In this document: positions 1-11,148 of the stretch, piece after piece | Numbering within the stretch: the stretch's first letter is position 1 | Layout: every line of letters begins with the position of its first letter | Source: Neoscytalidium dimidiatum | Lineage: Eukaryota; Ascomycota; Dothideomycetes; Botryosphaeriales; Botryosphaeriaceae | Reading direction: 5' to 3' | Assembly (NCBI GenBank): GCA_037367355.1 | Contig: CM074704.1 | Location: 186,001 to 250,000, forward strand | DNA: 64,000 nt | Made by a program: the position numbers and the translations under genes | Notes under the pieces: model-generated | What the model was told of the DNA's origin: nothing | Databases searched by the model: none | The model's input: only the letters and a program-made list of their open reading frames with translations

Positions 1-841
1 CTGGCACGATCGGCCCGACTGCCGCACCTTGGGCCTGTAAAATACGGCAAGATGGCACGACGGAAGAGACGGATCGATCTGGGTCTTGGGACGGATTCAA
101 GAAGACTTGCAGAAGGTGGACACAGTCGGGCTCCTGGTGCTTGTTGTGGGGAGCGCCGGCCAGGAAGGTCCGCCAGCTGCCACCCGCGCGGCTCTCTCGT
201 GTGGACTAACTTTATTCTGGTGTGCATCGAGAAAGGATGATATTCCGACCTACTTTGTCGTTCTGATGCTAGCTCAGGCAGGCAGGCTGACAGGTAGATA
301 AAGCAGTAAAGCAGCTACCGTCTGACGGCAATGTTTCCATCAACGGCTACGATCCGAAGCCGGCCCCCCTCTGACGCGCCATTTTATTTCCGTGTGCCGG
401 GGTACCGTGGTATTGATTGGTGATCCACTCGGCTGGGATCATCAATCACACGCGACTCCCAGGTCGGAGCCGCATATGTCAAGCACCGTCCACAGCGAAC
501 CACATTTTTCAGGCACCGTCCACGACAGATCGAACGCTCCCTCCTGCTGTTGCTTATACGTGCTGCATCATCTTAGCTACTCTGGTGCTGTCTTCGTGAT
601 GGTTTCCTGCTGGCGACCCCCCGACATCAGCCCTGCGTTCAGGCTGAGCGAACCAGCAATGCTAGTCAGTCCGCTGCGACAATGAGGCACAGCACCTTCC
701 TAAGGCGGACCCCTGCGGCCAGCTGATCTTTTCGAGAGAGGGTTCGATGCTGCCCCGCTCCCAGAGATACGACTTTTAAGAATACAGTGTGACCGACGCG
801 CTTTTCCGGTCCCCTAAACGACTCCACCTCCTCTCGTCGAA
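1..841. other. 5' flank without a supported gene
   Basis: Only short overlapping open frames on both strands, with no recognisable motif and no consistent splice structure. The last ~100 bases are probably the promoter and leader of the T5orf172 gene, whose ATG is at 842. No TATA box or other element could be assigned. Confidence 0.5.
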
Positions 842-3373
842 ATGGCCCCCACCTTGTTCCCCACACTTCGCGTGCCCGGCCACTCTGGCGACTCGCCAAG
901 CCTTCTGCCTTCTTTGGAGCGTGCCGTCGAAACCCTCAGAAACGCCGATGCGAATTCTAGTTTTCCGTGCTACGCCATAGAAGCGGAGACCAAGACTTAC
1001 TGCAAGTCCACGTGCAGCATCCCGGTTCGCGAGATCAACGCCGCCCTCGATATCGTCCACCACGTCGATCCACCGTACAGTGCCCGGCAAGCGATCAGCG
1101 TCAGCCGTCTCTTCCTCTGCAGCAGGCATCACCAAGAGACTGAGTGCTCCTCGCCTCTGATCGTCGGCCTCGTGGAGTCTTTTGGCCAGGCGGAAGGCTC
1201 CGCCGCTGAACCCGACACTCCGAAGCTGTATGTGCCAGGACAGTGGCCGGAAGAAGATTCAGACGATGAGGGACCGACGACACGGAGCTGGGTGGATAAG
1301 TACCTGTCAAAGCGACATGAATCCTGTGCTTCAGAGCTATCTCCACGATCTCCCTCATCATTTCCCGACCCCGAAGCTCAGCAGGATCAACAGCACAATC
1401 TGCATGCCAGAGTGGATTTCTCCGATGCGAAGTGGGAGGTGTTCCTTTTGGCCAAGGTCTGCTGTATCGGATCCGTCACAGGAAACGCCCGCTGCCACCG
1501 TGCAATATCGGCATCCGCCAGGATCGCCGCGCAGGACACGCTGAACCAGTACATGAACAAAAAGGCGCCGATGCGCATCCTGCGTCCCTTGCTTCGGCAT
1601 CTGCTCTGTTCGAACCACAGCCACCCCGAATGGCTGGACGCCTATCAGGATGCGTGGGCCGAAGACTTCGTGCCAGATGACCACCGTCCACACTCCACCA
1701 CCCCAGCGCCAGTAACCAAACTTCTGCAGCCTGCGCAGACCCGCATCAGAAGCAGCTCCGTGTCGCCGGATTCAAAAGGTTTGAGTGATTCACCCTTCCC
1801 CGCTATCGAGAGAAAACAATCTCCCACGCCATTCCTGTTCGCCTACGCTCATCCCCAGTCCTCATTCTCGTCCTCGCCGTCTCTGGCGTCTCGGGACCAA
1901 AGCCCCGGCGGTAGGGCTCCGATGAAAACCTCAGGCGGCGCTCTCAAGGCTAAGAACCGGGACAAGCATGGTTCCAACGGTTTTCCACGCGACTCTGACC
2001 GGGGGATCATGGCCGCGACCGAAGCAGACGAAACGGAGGCGCGAAGTGCAGATAAAGCGCAACGCCCGAACAGAACGTAAGTCTGGATAATTTTTCTCTC
2101 ATTTCATTTTACCGTCCGTTCTTCCATGCAGATGCATTTCCATTCGAGAAGCGCATCACGCACAGACGCAGACTCGAACGGTCCCCCCTTGGAAACTTCA
2201 GCGGTTAGCACTCCAACGCTTACGTGGAGCAAATCTGACATTTTCTGTAAAGGTCAACCGTCTCGGAAAGCCGCCAGAGTGCGACAAGTTCGACCGCGTC
2301 AGTACGACGCGCCCCTTTAACCGACTCTCTATTTTCCTGCAAGCCTCATCAGAAGCGTTCTGCGATGCCAGCGGACGAAAAGAAGGTTTGGTCTTCAAGC
2401 CGGCACAGCCATCCACGAGTACGAGTAACGCCACCTAAACGGCTCTCGAGCAGCCCAGCTGTCAACCCCCAACGTCCGGTCACGCCCGAGCAGCAGCAGC
2501 GGCGGAAAGAGTCCAGCAGAGCGGCAGCATCGGGGACGACGACACCATCAGCACCGTCCCTCGCATCGCCCATCACGCTCACTCCGTCGCCGTCGACCTC
2601 GCCGCTCAGCCTCGAGGAGCGCTTCAGACGTCTCCGCGCCCGCAGCGAGCCGCCGCCCGACACCGACGTCGTCACCAGCCACCGCACCTCTCTCTCCGCC
2701 TCTTCCTCTCCCACCCACCCGGCTGCCTCTCGGCGAGCTCCGGGCCCTCGAAACCTCGTTGATCAAACATTTCGAGCCTAAGCCGCCCAAGCAGCACGTG
2801 AAGCAACCCCCGGCATCCCCGCAACGGCGCCTCCCCCGCTTCGCGCACGTCTACGTGCTCACGACGCCGGAGCTGCCGGGCCTGGTCAAGGTTGGAATGG
2901 CGCACGACGTAATGAGCCGCACCGCGCAGCTGTTGTCATCCTGCAACTTCCCCGCGTGCGCGCTCGAGCATGCGTCGGCGCGGCTGCCGCGCGCGGGCGC
3001 TCGCATGGCCGAGAGCCTCGCGCACAAGGTGCTGCGCACCTGGCGCCGCAACGTACTGCTGCCGTGTCCGTTCGGCACCCGCTCGCTGCATCGCGAGTGG
3101 TTCGCGTGCGACGCACGTGTTGCGCAGAGGGTCGTCGAGATGTGGTCTCGGGTCGCGAAGGCGGTGGCAACGGTGGCGGGAATTAAGTATGAGAAGGAGG
3201 AAGGGGGAAAGGAGAAGGAGTGGTATACAGAGCATGGAGCTCTGAAATTGGGCAGGTGGGCGGAGAGGTTGCACCGTGCGGCGGAGACGGCCGGGCCGAC
3301 GGCGGGCGAGAGCTTGGAGGAGATGCTGGAGAGGCATGAGCGCTGGCTTTTGGCGGCTGTGGAGGACTGTTGA
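842..3373 (+). CDS. T5orf172 (GIY-YIG superfamily) domain protein, multi-exon
   Basis: Exon 1 runs 842-2076 (donor GTAAGT, intron 2077-2131), exon 2 2132-2246 (donor GTAAAG, intron 2247-2343 ending TGCAAG), and exon 3 starts at 2344; these joins keep phase. The C-terminal part (about 2738-3373) contains a T5orf172/DUF1766-type GIY-YIG fold: VYVLTTPELPGLVKVGMA (the KVG corresponds to YIG), an Arg in VMSRTAQL, a Glu in ESLAHKVL and a conserved HREWF. The N-terminal half has two similar Cys-containing segments (starting near CYAIEAETKTYCKSTC and near VCCIGSVTGNARC), followed by a long Ser/Pro/Arg-rich linker. Known GIY-YIG proteins are often nucleases; the substrate of fungal T5orf172 proteins is unknown to me. 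The frame moves from +1 to +2 between about 2670 and 2738. A weak intron (GTCACC to GCGAG, 66 nt) would join them; otherwise there is a 1-nt frameshift. The domain call is firm; the 3' joint is not. Confidence 0.75.
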
Positions 3374-4230
3374 TGTTTTCTGGTGGTTGCTGACGAACGG
3401 AGGGAGCTATACCGCGTGGTTGTTGGGATTCCGAGATCCCAAGCCCGAGTACTTGTCATGACCAGTGATATCCAATGACCGATCTTTCTTGCCCAGGTAC
3501 GTTTCTCTGCTTTGCTCTTCTGAAGAATTTTTACCAAAGGAAAAAAAAAAAACATAAATAAGACGCTAGCGTCTACCAACACCACAAAGCCTATGATTTC
3601 TGAAGAGGTGGTCTACGCTTTGCCAATAACTATCAACGAGGATGTCACGAAGTCTGCTCCACTCGTCTCGGTGACGGACAGCAGCTTGAGAGCCCGTCGC
3701 TGTATTGGACCCAATTATAACTTCGGGAAAGAAACAAAGAATAATTGGCATCCTGTTGGTAGAGAAATTTTACAGCTGACCACCGGTAGATCTGCAATAC
3801 ACCTCAAGTTGGTCGTTAATGTGGAGCAAAATGGAGAGGTCGTTTGGCTTCTTAGTCATCTGGTGTGCTGGATCGTCAATAAGTAGACTCAAGTAGTTGT
3901 GGAAGGACAGAGATACGATTTTGTTTTTTTTTTTCTACTCAAGACAGGAGAAAGATATCCGCACTCGTACAGGGTCAAACGTAGAATTACCGAATTTGCC
4001 AGTTCTCGCTTCGAAGTAACTGTCGAATGAGCGTGTCATGGAGAGCAATTCCCACGGGACCTTGTTATTTTTACTCTGGTTTCTGGCTCCGAAAATTCGA
4101 AAAGTGTTTCGAGGATTCGGTGTGTATGAAATTCTGCTTGTTTTCCTTCAAAAAGAAAAAGAAAAGAAAGTAAAAGAGAGCAAAGATCTGGGATAGAGAA
4201 TACAGAAAAATAGATGACGAGCAGTTGCGC
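3374..4230. other. Intergenic, AT-richer
   Basis: Space between two convergent genes, so it probably holds both 3' UTRs and terminators. It contains A- and T-homopolymers (near 3541 and 3925). One open frame of 97 codons (3593-3886) has no recognisable features and no splice context, so it is not called. Confidence 0.4.
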
Positions 4231-5159
4231 CTACAACAGACGCGCAACTCTGCTACAAAGGTCCGCTGGGAATGCTCCGCCCTCGGTGAGAAGGCTCTTA
4301 AACTTGCTGGAGCCCATCAACACACGAAAGTTGTTCGTACAATATTCTGATATGACGTCGTGCAGCGCCGAAGGTCCCGAACTTCCGTCCTCGTGATTAT
4401 ACACTAGTCGAACTACCTCGCAGATGTCCCCGACACGGTCTGGGAAGCAGTGAAAGCAATTGAGTACGTCTGAGAACTTCTGCAGTGCTAGCTGCTTGAG
4501 GTGTGGCATGAGGTAGTACTGCGCGAAATGATGCACGGCTACATGGGAAGTGAAAGTTGGTGTATAGCTCAATAGCGAGGATTCATTCGGGCCGGGTGGC
4601 GGTTCAACAGGGAACGGCGAGAGAGTGGGAGGATCTAAGGAATTGCCTTCTGCGGGTTCAGGAGAAACTGGGGTAATACTCCGTCGCTTCCTTCTTTTCA
4701 TCTTGTTCTTTCTTGCCAAATATCCACTATTCCACCCACTACCATCGCTTGCCTCTAGCGGAGAGGCTGGATCTGCTTCGGCGAAAGAGTCTTCTGCCTC
4801 AGATAGCTTTTTGATTGGACCGTCCACCTTATACTCTTCGGCCGTGGGCGACACTTGGACCGGTGCGGCAGGACTATAATTGCCAGAATGGATATACTCC
4901 GCAAAGCGACTGAACGGCCCGACATCCACGTTATCCAGAAAGGCGGCTCCCTCCTGGCTCTCTTTCATCCCATTCGACATCATGCTGTCGAGCGGTGCCG
5001 AGTAGCGCGAAACGAGGTTCCTGTACAAGATAAAGCGGACCTTCTCAGGGCCAACGTAGAAATCGAAAGTCCCCGCACAGAAAGTCCTGATGGCGTTAAA
5101 CTAGATTAAGACCCAAAACTATGCTTATCACTTGCTTACTCGACATTAACAGAAGCCAT
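4231..5159 (-). CDS. BTB/POZ domain protein, 291 aa
   Basis: Two exons on the minus strand: 5159-5140 (ATG, then MASVNVE) and 5086-4231, with a 53-nt intron 5087-5139 (GTAAGC...ATCAG). This join restores a typical fungal BTB start (TFDFYVGPEKVRFILYRNLV). The BTB core covers roughly residues 8-75, with the usual motif of a conserved aromatic followed by FAEYIHSGNY. A Ser/Pro/Lys-rich insert with a basic cluster (KNKMKRRKRR, a possible nuclear localisation signal) follows at about 75-150. The C-terminal half (HFAQYYLMPHLKQLALQKFSDVL onward) matches the helical region after BTB in fungal BTB-only proteins. BTB domains mediate dimerisation and often recruit Cullin-3; the partner here is unknown. 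A second, decayed BTB gene lies at 10561. Confidence 0.8.
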
Positions 5160-5994
5160 ATCCGTACTTTCCTGGTTGAGAGCTGCCTTTGCTTAAGCTT
5201 TGATAATTGACCTTGAAACTTTGCGATGGGTAGCGTGTGAATTCAGAGCGGAAGGCGCTGAGATTTAGGTCCGCAGTGGAGAGGATGCACTGGCAGTTTA
5301 TTCAACCTGGGAGGCACACATCACTGAGTACATGGGCCTAACCAGCGAAGGGAGAGTCCCAAAGCTCGGAAAAAACGAGGGCGGGGTGATGGTCCGCCAA
5401 TAATTACCTGCCACGAAACGCCAGCCCCCTTACCTCCGCACATAACCGATGCACAAGCAGCAGGCGGATACAGCTCAGATTACATCATCCCTTCTCAGCG
5501 TTGTCTCATTCCACACTGGAACCGGTAGGCGGGGAGGTGATAAGGACCAATGAAAGCCTGGTCGAGAATATGTTTGTTCTGCATTCAGTTTTCAAAGGAA
5601 GTCTTCAGGGGCGTTTCTCAGCCATTGCCACTCTTTTTAATCTTCCCTTGTCTCAGCCTGATTTCGTGCGGCCACTTGGCAGACCGGGCTACTCGAAAAT
5701 CCCCGCCATCACGTTGATATCTGCGCGAGAAAATTCTTTCTACGACACTGGTAACAGTCCTGCGTCATGAGAAAACCGGATATTATTGCCTCGATGGACC
5801 TCTGGGGGCAGGTAGACTTATCAGATTTGACCTTTGATATGACTTTGCCCCTCTTTCGATACTGGCTATAGAGAAAATGTCAAACATGTACGAAATACGC
5901 TATCAGTGATTATGCATCATCAACCACCTCCAGGCTCTGTCAGTACCACGGCGGTATCGAAAAGCAGATGAAATCCAGCCACAATCAAACACGC
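5160..5994. other. Intergenic between two minus-strand genes
   Basis: Contains the upstream region of the BTB gene (start at 5159) and the 3' flank of the zinc-finger gene. One 89-codon open frame (5501-5770 +) shows no domain or splice signals and is not called. Confidence 0.4.
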
Positions 5995-7231
5995 TCAGTC
6001 AACCAGTAGCTTCACGTCTCGCAATCCCAATGCCGCCAGCCTTTCCTCCACGAACTCGAACGCGCGCCGGAATGCCTCCTGGCCGCCCTGACACGCGCCC
6101 GACTCCAAGTGCTGTGCCAGACCGCTCAGCGTGGAGAACGACTTGATCTTGATCGCCGTCGTGCCGGCGGGGAGGTCCTGCGCGAGCAGAAGCGGGCAGT
6201 GGAACACGCGCGGTGCGTGGGCCGCGGAGTTGAGATGCATCTCGAGCGCCGCCGCGGCGCCGAACGGGCGGCGGTGCGGGCAGAGCGGGCAGGAGCGGGT
6301 TTTGGACATCTTCCACTCGGTAGTGACGGGGGTGGCATCGTCCACGTCGCCGTACTCGTCGTCATGAGCGAGGACTCGCTCCTCGTCGGAGGCCTCGCTG
6401 GTCGTTGGCGTAAGGATCGTGGCGCTGCCTGCGAAAGACCACTCGCTGGCGCTCGATCCTGCATCTTCCCAGGGAGACAAACCAAGCGCTGGGCTGCCGT
6501 CCGTAAAGTGACTGATTACGTTAGTTCTGAGGTGTGGGAGAAGGGGAGGATACGGACCTCTGATCGGAGACGCATTTGGTGGCGCCGCGGTCGACGATGT
6601 GTCCCTCGATATCGTTGGAAATCACCATGGCGTTGAGTTTCGTACGCGTCATACCGGATCCGCACTTGCCGCTCTCGAGGTGGCTCAGCAGGCCCGATGG
6701 AGCGGCAAACTTCTTCTGACACGATCCACCCGTAGGGCATGGGATGACTCGCGGAGCCTTGTGTGTACGCTGATGCCTTTTCAACGCTTTCTTCGTGGCA
6801 AATACCTCACTGCACTTTTCGCACATCTGCTGGGCAATCGCCTGATCATTCTGGACTCGAGCAATCCGCAGCTTTGGTTTGTGTCCACTCGTGCGGAAGT
6901 GTCGCTGCAGTCTCTTCCGGTTTTTGTAGATTTGGTCGCACTTGCAGCAATGCCGATCCAAATACTCGGCGGTGGGGTAATCGCGCCCGCAATCGCAGCA
7001 GGAACACTGAGGGAAGTGTTCGAGAGCGCGGACGTGCAGAACGTGGGCTCCGACATTATCGAAGTGGACATTGCATGCCTGGCAGTAACAGTGCTGTTTG
7101 CCCGCTTGGTGTTCGTGCAAGTCCTGTAACCCTTTGAACCTGTTGCGACAGAGATGGCAGCGTGGATGAGCCGTTCTCTTGTGGCTCTCGCGGTCGTGTT
7201 TGCGGGAGAAGACGAGACCGCAGGATCCGCA

Positions 7232-7239
7232 GGTAAAAG
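7232..7239. repeat. Left 8-bp target-site duplication of the hAT-like element
   Basis: GGTAAAAG at 7232-7239 is identical to 7856-7863. The copies flank an element with inverted ends. Eight-bp duplications are the hallmark of hAT transposition. Confidence 0.85.
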
Positions 7240-7855
7240 CACGGGTCCCGCTTGAACCCGCTTGCAAGCGCAAGCGGACCCCGGCACCCCGCTTGCAAGC
7301 AAATGGCCGCCGGCGGATCGATCAAGCAAGCGGAGTCGCTTACGCTTAGCTTGCTTGTTCGCTTATTAAGCGCTTACAAGTAGACTTATATAAGTAATAA
7401 ACTACTAAAATTAGTAGTATACGGCTCTTATCTAGTCTTTTTATCTATTACTAATATATACGTAACTCCTATATTAAGTTTAGCGTATACGTACTAGCTA
7501 GCGGAATATACGCCCGGGTATACTTAAGTATATCTAAGCGTATCCGAGCGTACCCGAGCGTATCTAAAGCTACTCTAAGGTAAATTATAATAACGTATAT
7601 TAAATAAATAGCTAAATTCTATATATTTCTACTTATAATATACGATCTAAGCGGCGATTTATACTATTACTTTTTTAAAATATACCTTCGTTCTAATTCT
7701 ACTTACTAAGCGCTTATAAGTAAGCGGGGTGTTTTATCCCGCTTATAAGCTTAAGCGCTTGATCTTAGCAAATCGATTAAGCGGGCCAAAAATGCCCGCT
7801 TGCAAGCCGCTTGCTTGATCGCTTGTCAAGCCGCTTGCGCTTGCTGGGAACCCTG
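7240..7855. mobile_element. Non-autonomous hAT-like transposon, 616 bp
   Basis: The ends are imperfect terminal inverted repeats: CACGGGTCCC on the left, CAGGGTTCCC on the right (reverse complement). Both are followed by the subterminal motif AAGCGCAAGCGG. The ends carry many copies of GCTTGCAAGC and AAGCGCTT-type palindromes, as expected for hAT subterminal transposase-binding repeats. An 8-bp duplication (GGTAAAAG) flanks it. It is too short for a transposase and has no coding frame, so it would need an autonomous relative. The centre (about 7370-7720) is AT-rich with no CpA or TpG at all, a RIP signature, while the ~100 bp at each end keep them. Confidence 0.85.
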
Positions 7856-7863
7856 GGTAAAAG
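7856..7863. repeat. Right 8-bp target-site duplication of the hAT-like element
   Basis: GGTAAAAG at 7856-7863, the partner of 7232-7239. Confidence 0.85.
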
Positions 7864-7885
7864 TCTTCGCGCTTACAGTCGCCAT

Positions 7886-8404
7886 AGTATTGGTAGATAA
7901 AATAGCTTCTTAGTGAGAAGGTTTTGATGGTCCTATTCCCGGGAGCTCAGAGGCGCACCTAATATCTCGCGTACAGCGTAATAAGAGAGAATGGGTCGAT
8001 TGATCGCTCAACAAATTCCTAGTACGACCGCATGCCCCTCCATTCTCCTCTTGCTGCAGGCAACCCTTACGTCGGGAAGACGTCGGCGAGTGTATCGAGT
8101 TACATTGCACCAAGCTTGAGATTGGCTATGTCGTGTTATCGTTAGTGTATGATTGGTCCCGAACGACGGGTTGAGCAACTCGAGAGGTTCAACCTGAGTG
8201 ACAACATTCACCACGTCACTGCTGTGCCGCACGCCCGCAGTGCCACGTCAAAGCATGGCACGCGGTACAACCTGTCACCCCACTCCTACCTGACATTTCC
8301 CGCCGTGAGTTATATTATCTTCCTAATCTTGTGCGACTGCAGGTAGAAATTGAATCCGCGGGACACCACCTCCATCATCCTTACGAGTCCAACGTTGTGT
8401 CAGA
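7886..8404. other. Divergent intergenic region
   Basis: Lies between the original ATG of the zinc-finger gene (minus strand) and the exonuclease gene (plus strand), so it is likely a shared promoter region. Overlapping short frames on both strands show no motifs. Confidence 0.45.
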
Positions 8405-9936
8405 ATGGTGAGGCGGAAGCAGAAGAAAGCTATCCAGGCCCAGGATGTGGGCTCCTCGAGTCTGAGTAACACCTCTGCGCGGACAACCTCGGCAACTGAC
8501 GGCGCACATTTCCTGTTAACGGCGATGGGCAGAGCTCTCCCGGATCTATCAGACATCCGAGACGTCGAACATCTTCAGTAGGCCTGGATTGATTGTCGCT
8601 CCTATGCTCTTATCGGGGCTTATCGTACAATAGGAAATGTCAAGCCTCGCGCTCGGACGAAACCATTTCATCGATTCTGGATCATCTGGCTCAGCTTAAG
8701 AAACTGGTTCTCCCCGAAGATAGTCTTGAGAGCCATGACTACGCCCTTCATTCACTAAACGGAGATGAGTTGGAAAACAAGAAACGCTGTCAGGGCTGTG
8801 GTAAAAGTATCAATGCTTCTCCTCGCCGGCAAATGGATTCGAAAGGCTCTGACACATACAAAAGCGATGTCACAGTTTCGCAAGAGAGCACGGGAAATGA
8901 AGAAGCCCAGAAAGGAACCAGAGCCTGAGCGGAGCGCGGGGTTTCCGACTCAGGGCGTGCTGGAAGGAGGTAATGAAGGATGTGCCCGTGATGATCCATC
9001 GACGGGCAAGACTCAGGGGCCCATACTGCGATGCAAGTTTCACGTTGGAGTCCTAGAGAATAAGGTAAAGTGGAGCCTTGAATCTACAATTAAGGCCTCA
9101 GTTCACAATGGCCGTCCTTTTAGCTTTGGTCATGCTGCGGACAGAGGCCGTCAGCTCCTCCCTGCTCGGGCAGCGAACATCATATCCCGCGCCAATACCC
9201 TCCAGGGGCCTTCGAACGCTCCTGGCAAATTTGGCCAACTCCCATACCAAAATCCTTAAAAAAAATTCGTCTCGCTGTCGCTATAGACTGCGAGATGGGT
9301 ACTGCGGCGTCCGGTGATTCGGAGCTGATCCGTGTCACGCTCGTGGACTACTTCACATCGGACGTCCTTGTCGACGACCTCGTGTTTCCCGATGTCCCCA
9401 TGCGAGAGCTTAGAACTCGCTTCTCGGGTGTGACTTGGTCTGCGTTGCAGAATGCCCGTAGAAAGGGCAAATGCATTTTCGGCCGCGACAATGCTAGGAA
9501 AGCGGTATGGGAGTTCGTCGGCCCGAACACCATCGTTGTCGGCCATTCCGCGCATCACGACCTACTTGCCTTACGCTGGGCGCACAGAGCCATCGTGGAT
9601 ACCTATCAACTGGAGGCTCTAAAACCTCCGAAAACCAATGCGAAAATTGCTTCAGACGGCGAGCAGCCCGCGGCCAATCTAAACGCCGACACGTCGCCCG
9701 CTCCGGCGTGCGGTTCGGAGCAGAAAAGAGAGCCGAAACGCCCTTCACCAATGTCTCTCAAGGGACTCGCACTGGCGAAACTCGGTCGGGACATCCAGAC
9801 CGCAGGAAAGCAAGGCCATGACAGCTTGGAAGATGCCATTGCAACAAGGGACTTGGCGCGATGGGTCGTCTGCACCAGCCAGGGCTGGGATGGTGACGCT
9901 GAATGCCTCCCGTCTACCGATATGCTTGGTGGATAG
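8405..9936 (+). CDS. DEDDh-family 3'-5' RNA exonuclease (REX-like), 452 aa
   Basis: Four exons join in phase: 8405-8577, 8634-8806, 8865-9064 and 9124-9936. The introns are 56-59 nt (GTAGGC...AATAG; GTATCA...CTGAC...AAAAG; GTAAAG...TTTTAG). The protein begins MVRRKQKKAIQ. It has a zinc-binding-like segment (RCQGCGK, then KCKFHVG and LWSCCGQ with PCSG and EHHIPR), then the exonuclease domain. ExoI is AIDCEMG (Asp and Glu metal ligands), ExoII is VVGHSAHHDL and ExoIII is GHDSLEDAIATRDLARW with the catalytic His and Asp. This layout matches fungal RNA exonucleases related to REX3/REX4, which trim 3' ends of stable RNAs such as snRNA and rRNA precursors. A Ser/Lys/Pro-rich insert sits between ExoII and ExoIII. 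All catalytic residues appear intact. The exact orthology is not resolved. Confidence 0.88.
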
Positions 9937-10560
9937 CAAATGGATACACTGGTTACGTAATTTCGCTACCTCATTATAAAATGAATCAAAAAATGGAAAG
10001 TTTTTTCCAAGGGTTCACCACTCGACGGGAGTATGGACGATTACCTGATAGCAGATGGCGCCTATTACATCCAACTTAGCTAGGACTCTCCACAGTCAAG
10101 TCTGCACCTGGCTGTCAAGCCCAATGTCTTCGAGGAAGATGTGCCATCATCGAAACCGAGCTCGAGACTAGGAACGAAATTGACCAATGTTGAGAACTAC
10201 ATGACCGCAGTGAAGGACATACTAGTTATAGATTTATGAGTACAAGCGGATCTCGCTCGTGCGTCCAGGTCGAAGTGGTAACCAGCACATGAAATACTAG
10301 ACTCGTGACAAAGAATGAAGTTCGGAAGGGAAGGTAAATTGGAGAGTTTTTTCCGCAAAATAGAACGAAGTTTTCAACAACGAACAAGACAAGGAGACAT
10401 ATAGCAAAGTTCAGGAAGTAGATCTTGCACAACAAAATGCAGAATGGAATGCCACTTGCATATCACGACTTCAGCGGTCCAAGTGTGTTTCTGAGGTACT
10501 TACGATTATAAATTCTACCGCACGGCCGACGGAGCAGCAACAAATCACACCGTTTCGACG
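9937..10560. other. Intergenic
   Basis: 3' flank of the exonuclease and upstream region of the decayed BTB gene. No gene supported; a 69-codon hydrophobic frame on the minus strand (10226-10435) has no splice or start context. Confidence 0.4.
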
Positions 10561-11148
10561 ATGCCTTCCGACGACCCCACGACTGACTTGAAAGCCGGTC
10601 TGGTCAAGTTTTTCGCCTCGACAAAGCATTCGGACCTCCAAATCAAGACTGGCGGTGCATGTCTCAACGTTCACAAGCTTGTGCTTTATGCTCAATCAGA
10701 ATTCTTCGACAAAGCTTGCAGCGATCAGTTCAAGGAAGGCAAAGAAGATTTCATCAATCTCGAAGACGATTCCCCAGAAGCTCTCGCAGCTATGATATCA
10801 TATCTCTAACCATTCCGCTACGATGCGCCCATGCGGAATGAATCTACGGACCTCAAAGCACATGCTCAGATATTACGCCATCGCGGAAAGGTAAGGCATC
10901 CACGGCCTCAAGCGGTACGCATTCCGGCAAATTCAGTCTAAGACGAAGGAGTCGAGAATTCTTCAAGACAATGGACACATATACGACTCCATCTCGATCA
11001 TTGACATTGTATATAACGGAACCCCTGAAAGCGATTGGGATTTGCGAGATCATATATGTGACCTGGTTAAAACGAATATTGCACTCTGTCCTCGAACAAG
11101 GACTTTGACGAATTGACGGCATCGGGGGGCGATTTCCGAAAAAGTTAA
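10561..11148 (+). pseudogene. Decayed BTB/POZ gene
   Basis: It starts with a clear BTB N-terminus: ATG at 10561, then FFASTKHSDLQIKTGG, LNVHKLVLYAQSEFFDKAC and EALAAMISYL. An in-frame TAA at 10807 stands where a Tyr codon of the usual YLYTF-type motif would be, and PFRYDAP follows in the same frame. Similarity resumes in other frames: YYAIAE, then (after a stop) GIHGLKRYAFRQIQSK, DIVYNGTPESDWDLRDHI and finally FDELTASGGDFRKS ending at 11148. At least two stops and two frame changes are needed to follow the family, so this is a pseudogene, possibly still making an 82-aa truncated BTB fragment. The intact BTB gene at 4231-5159 may be a relative. Confidence 0.78.

Larger units (their letters stand above)
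5995..7885 (-). pseudogene. C2H2 multi-zinc-finger gene interrupted by a hAT-like element near its start codon
   Basis: The main body is on the minus strand: 7231-6558, a 64-nt intron 6494-6557 (donor GTCCGT, branch ACTAAC, acceptor GGCAG), then 6493-5995. It encodes about eight C2H2-type fingers, some irregular (first finger C-x2-C-x12-H-x4-H), including FTCGSCGLVFSRKHDRESHK, MCEKCSEVFATKKALKRHQ and a last one CPLCPHRRPFGAAAALEMHL after an acidic linker. No ATG exists upstream in this frame because the transposon at 7240-7855 sits there. Beyond it, at 7885-7864, lies ATG followed by codons for MATVSAK. Removing the element and one 8-bp duplication joins this in frame to TFTCGSCG. The coding body has no stops, so the insertion may be recent or an alternative start may be used. 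Likely a DNA-binding protein; targets unknown. Confidence 0.8.
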
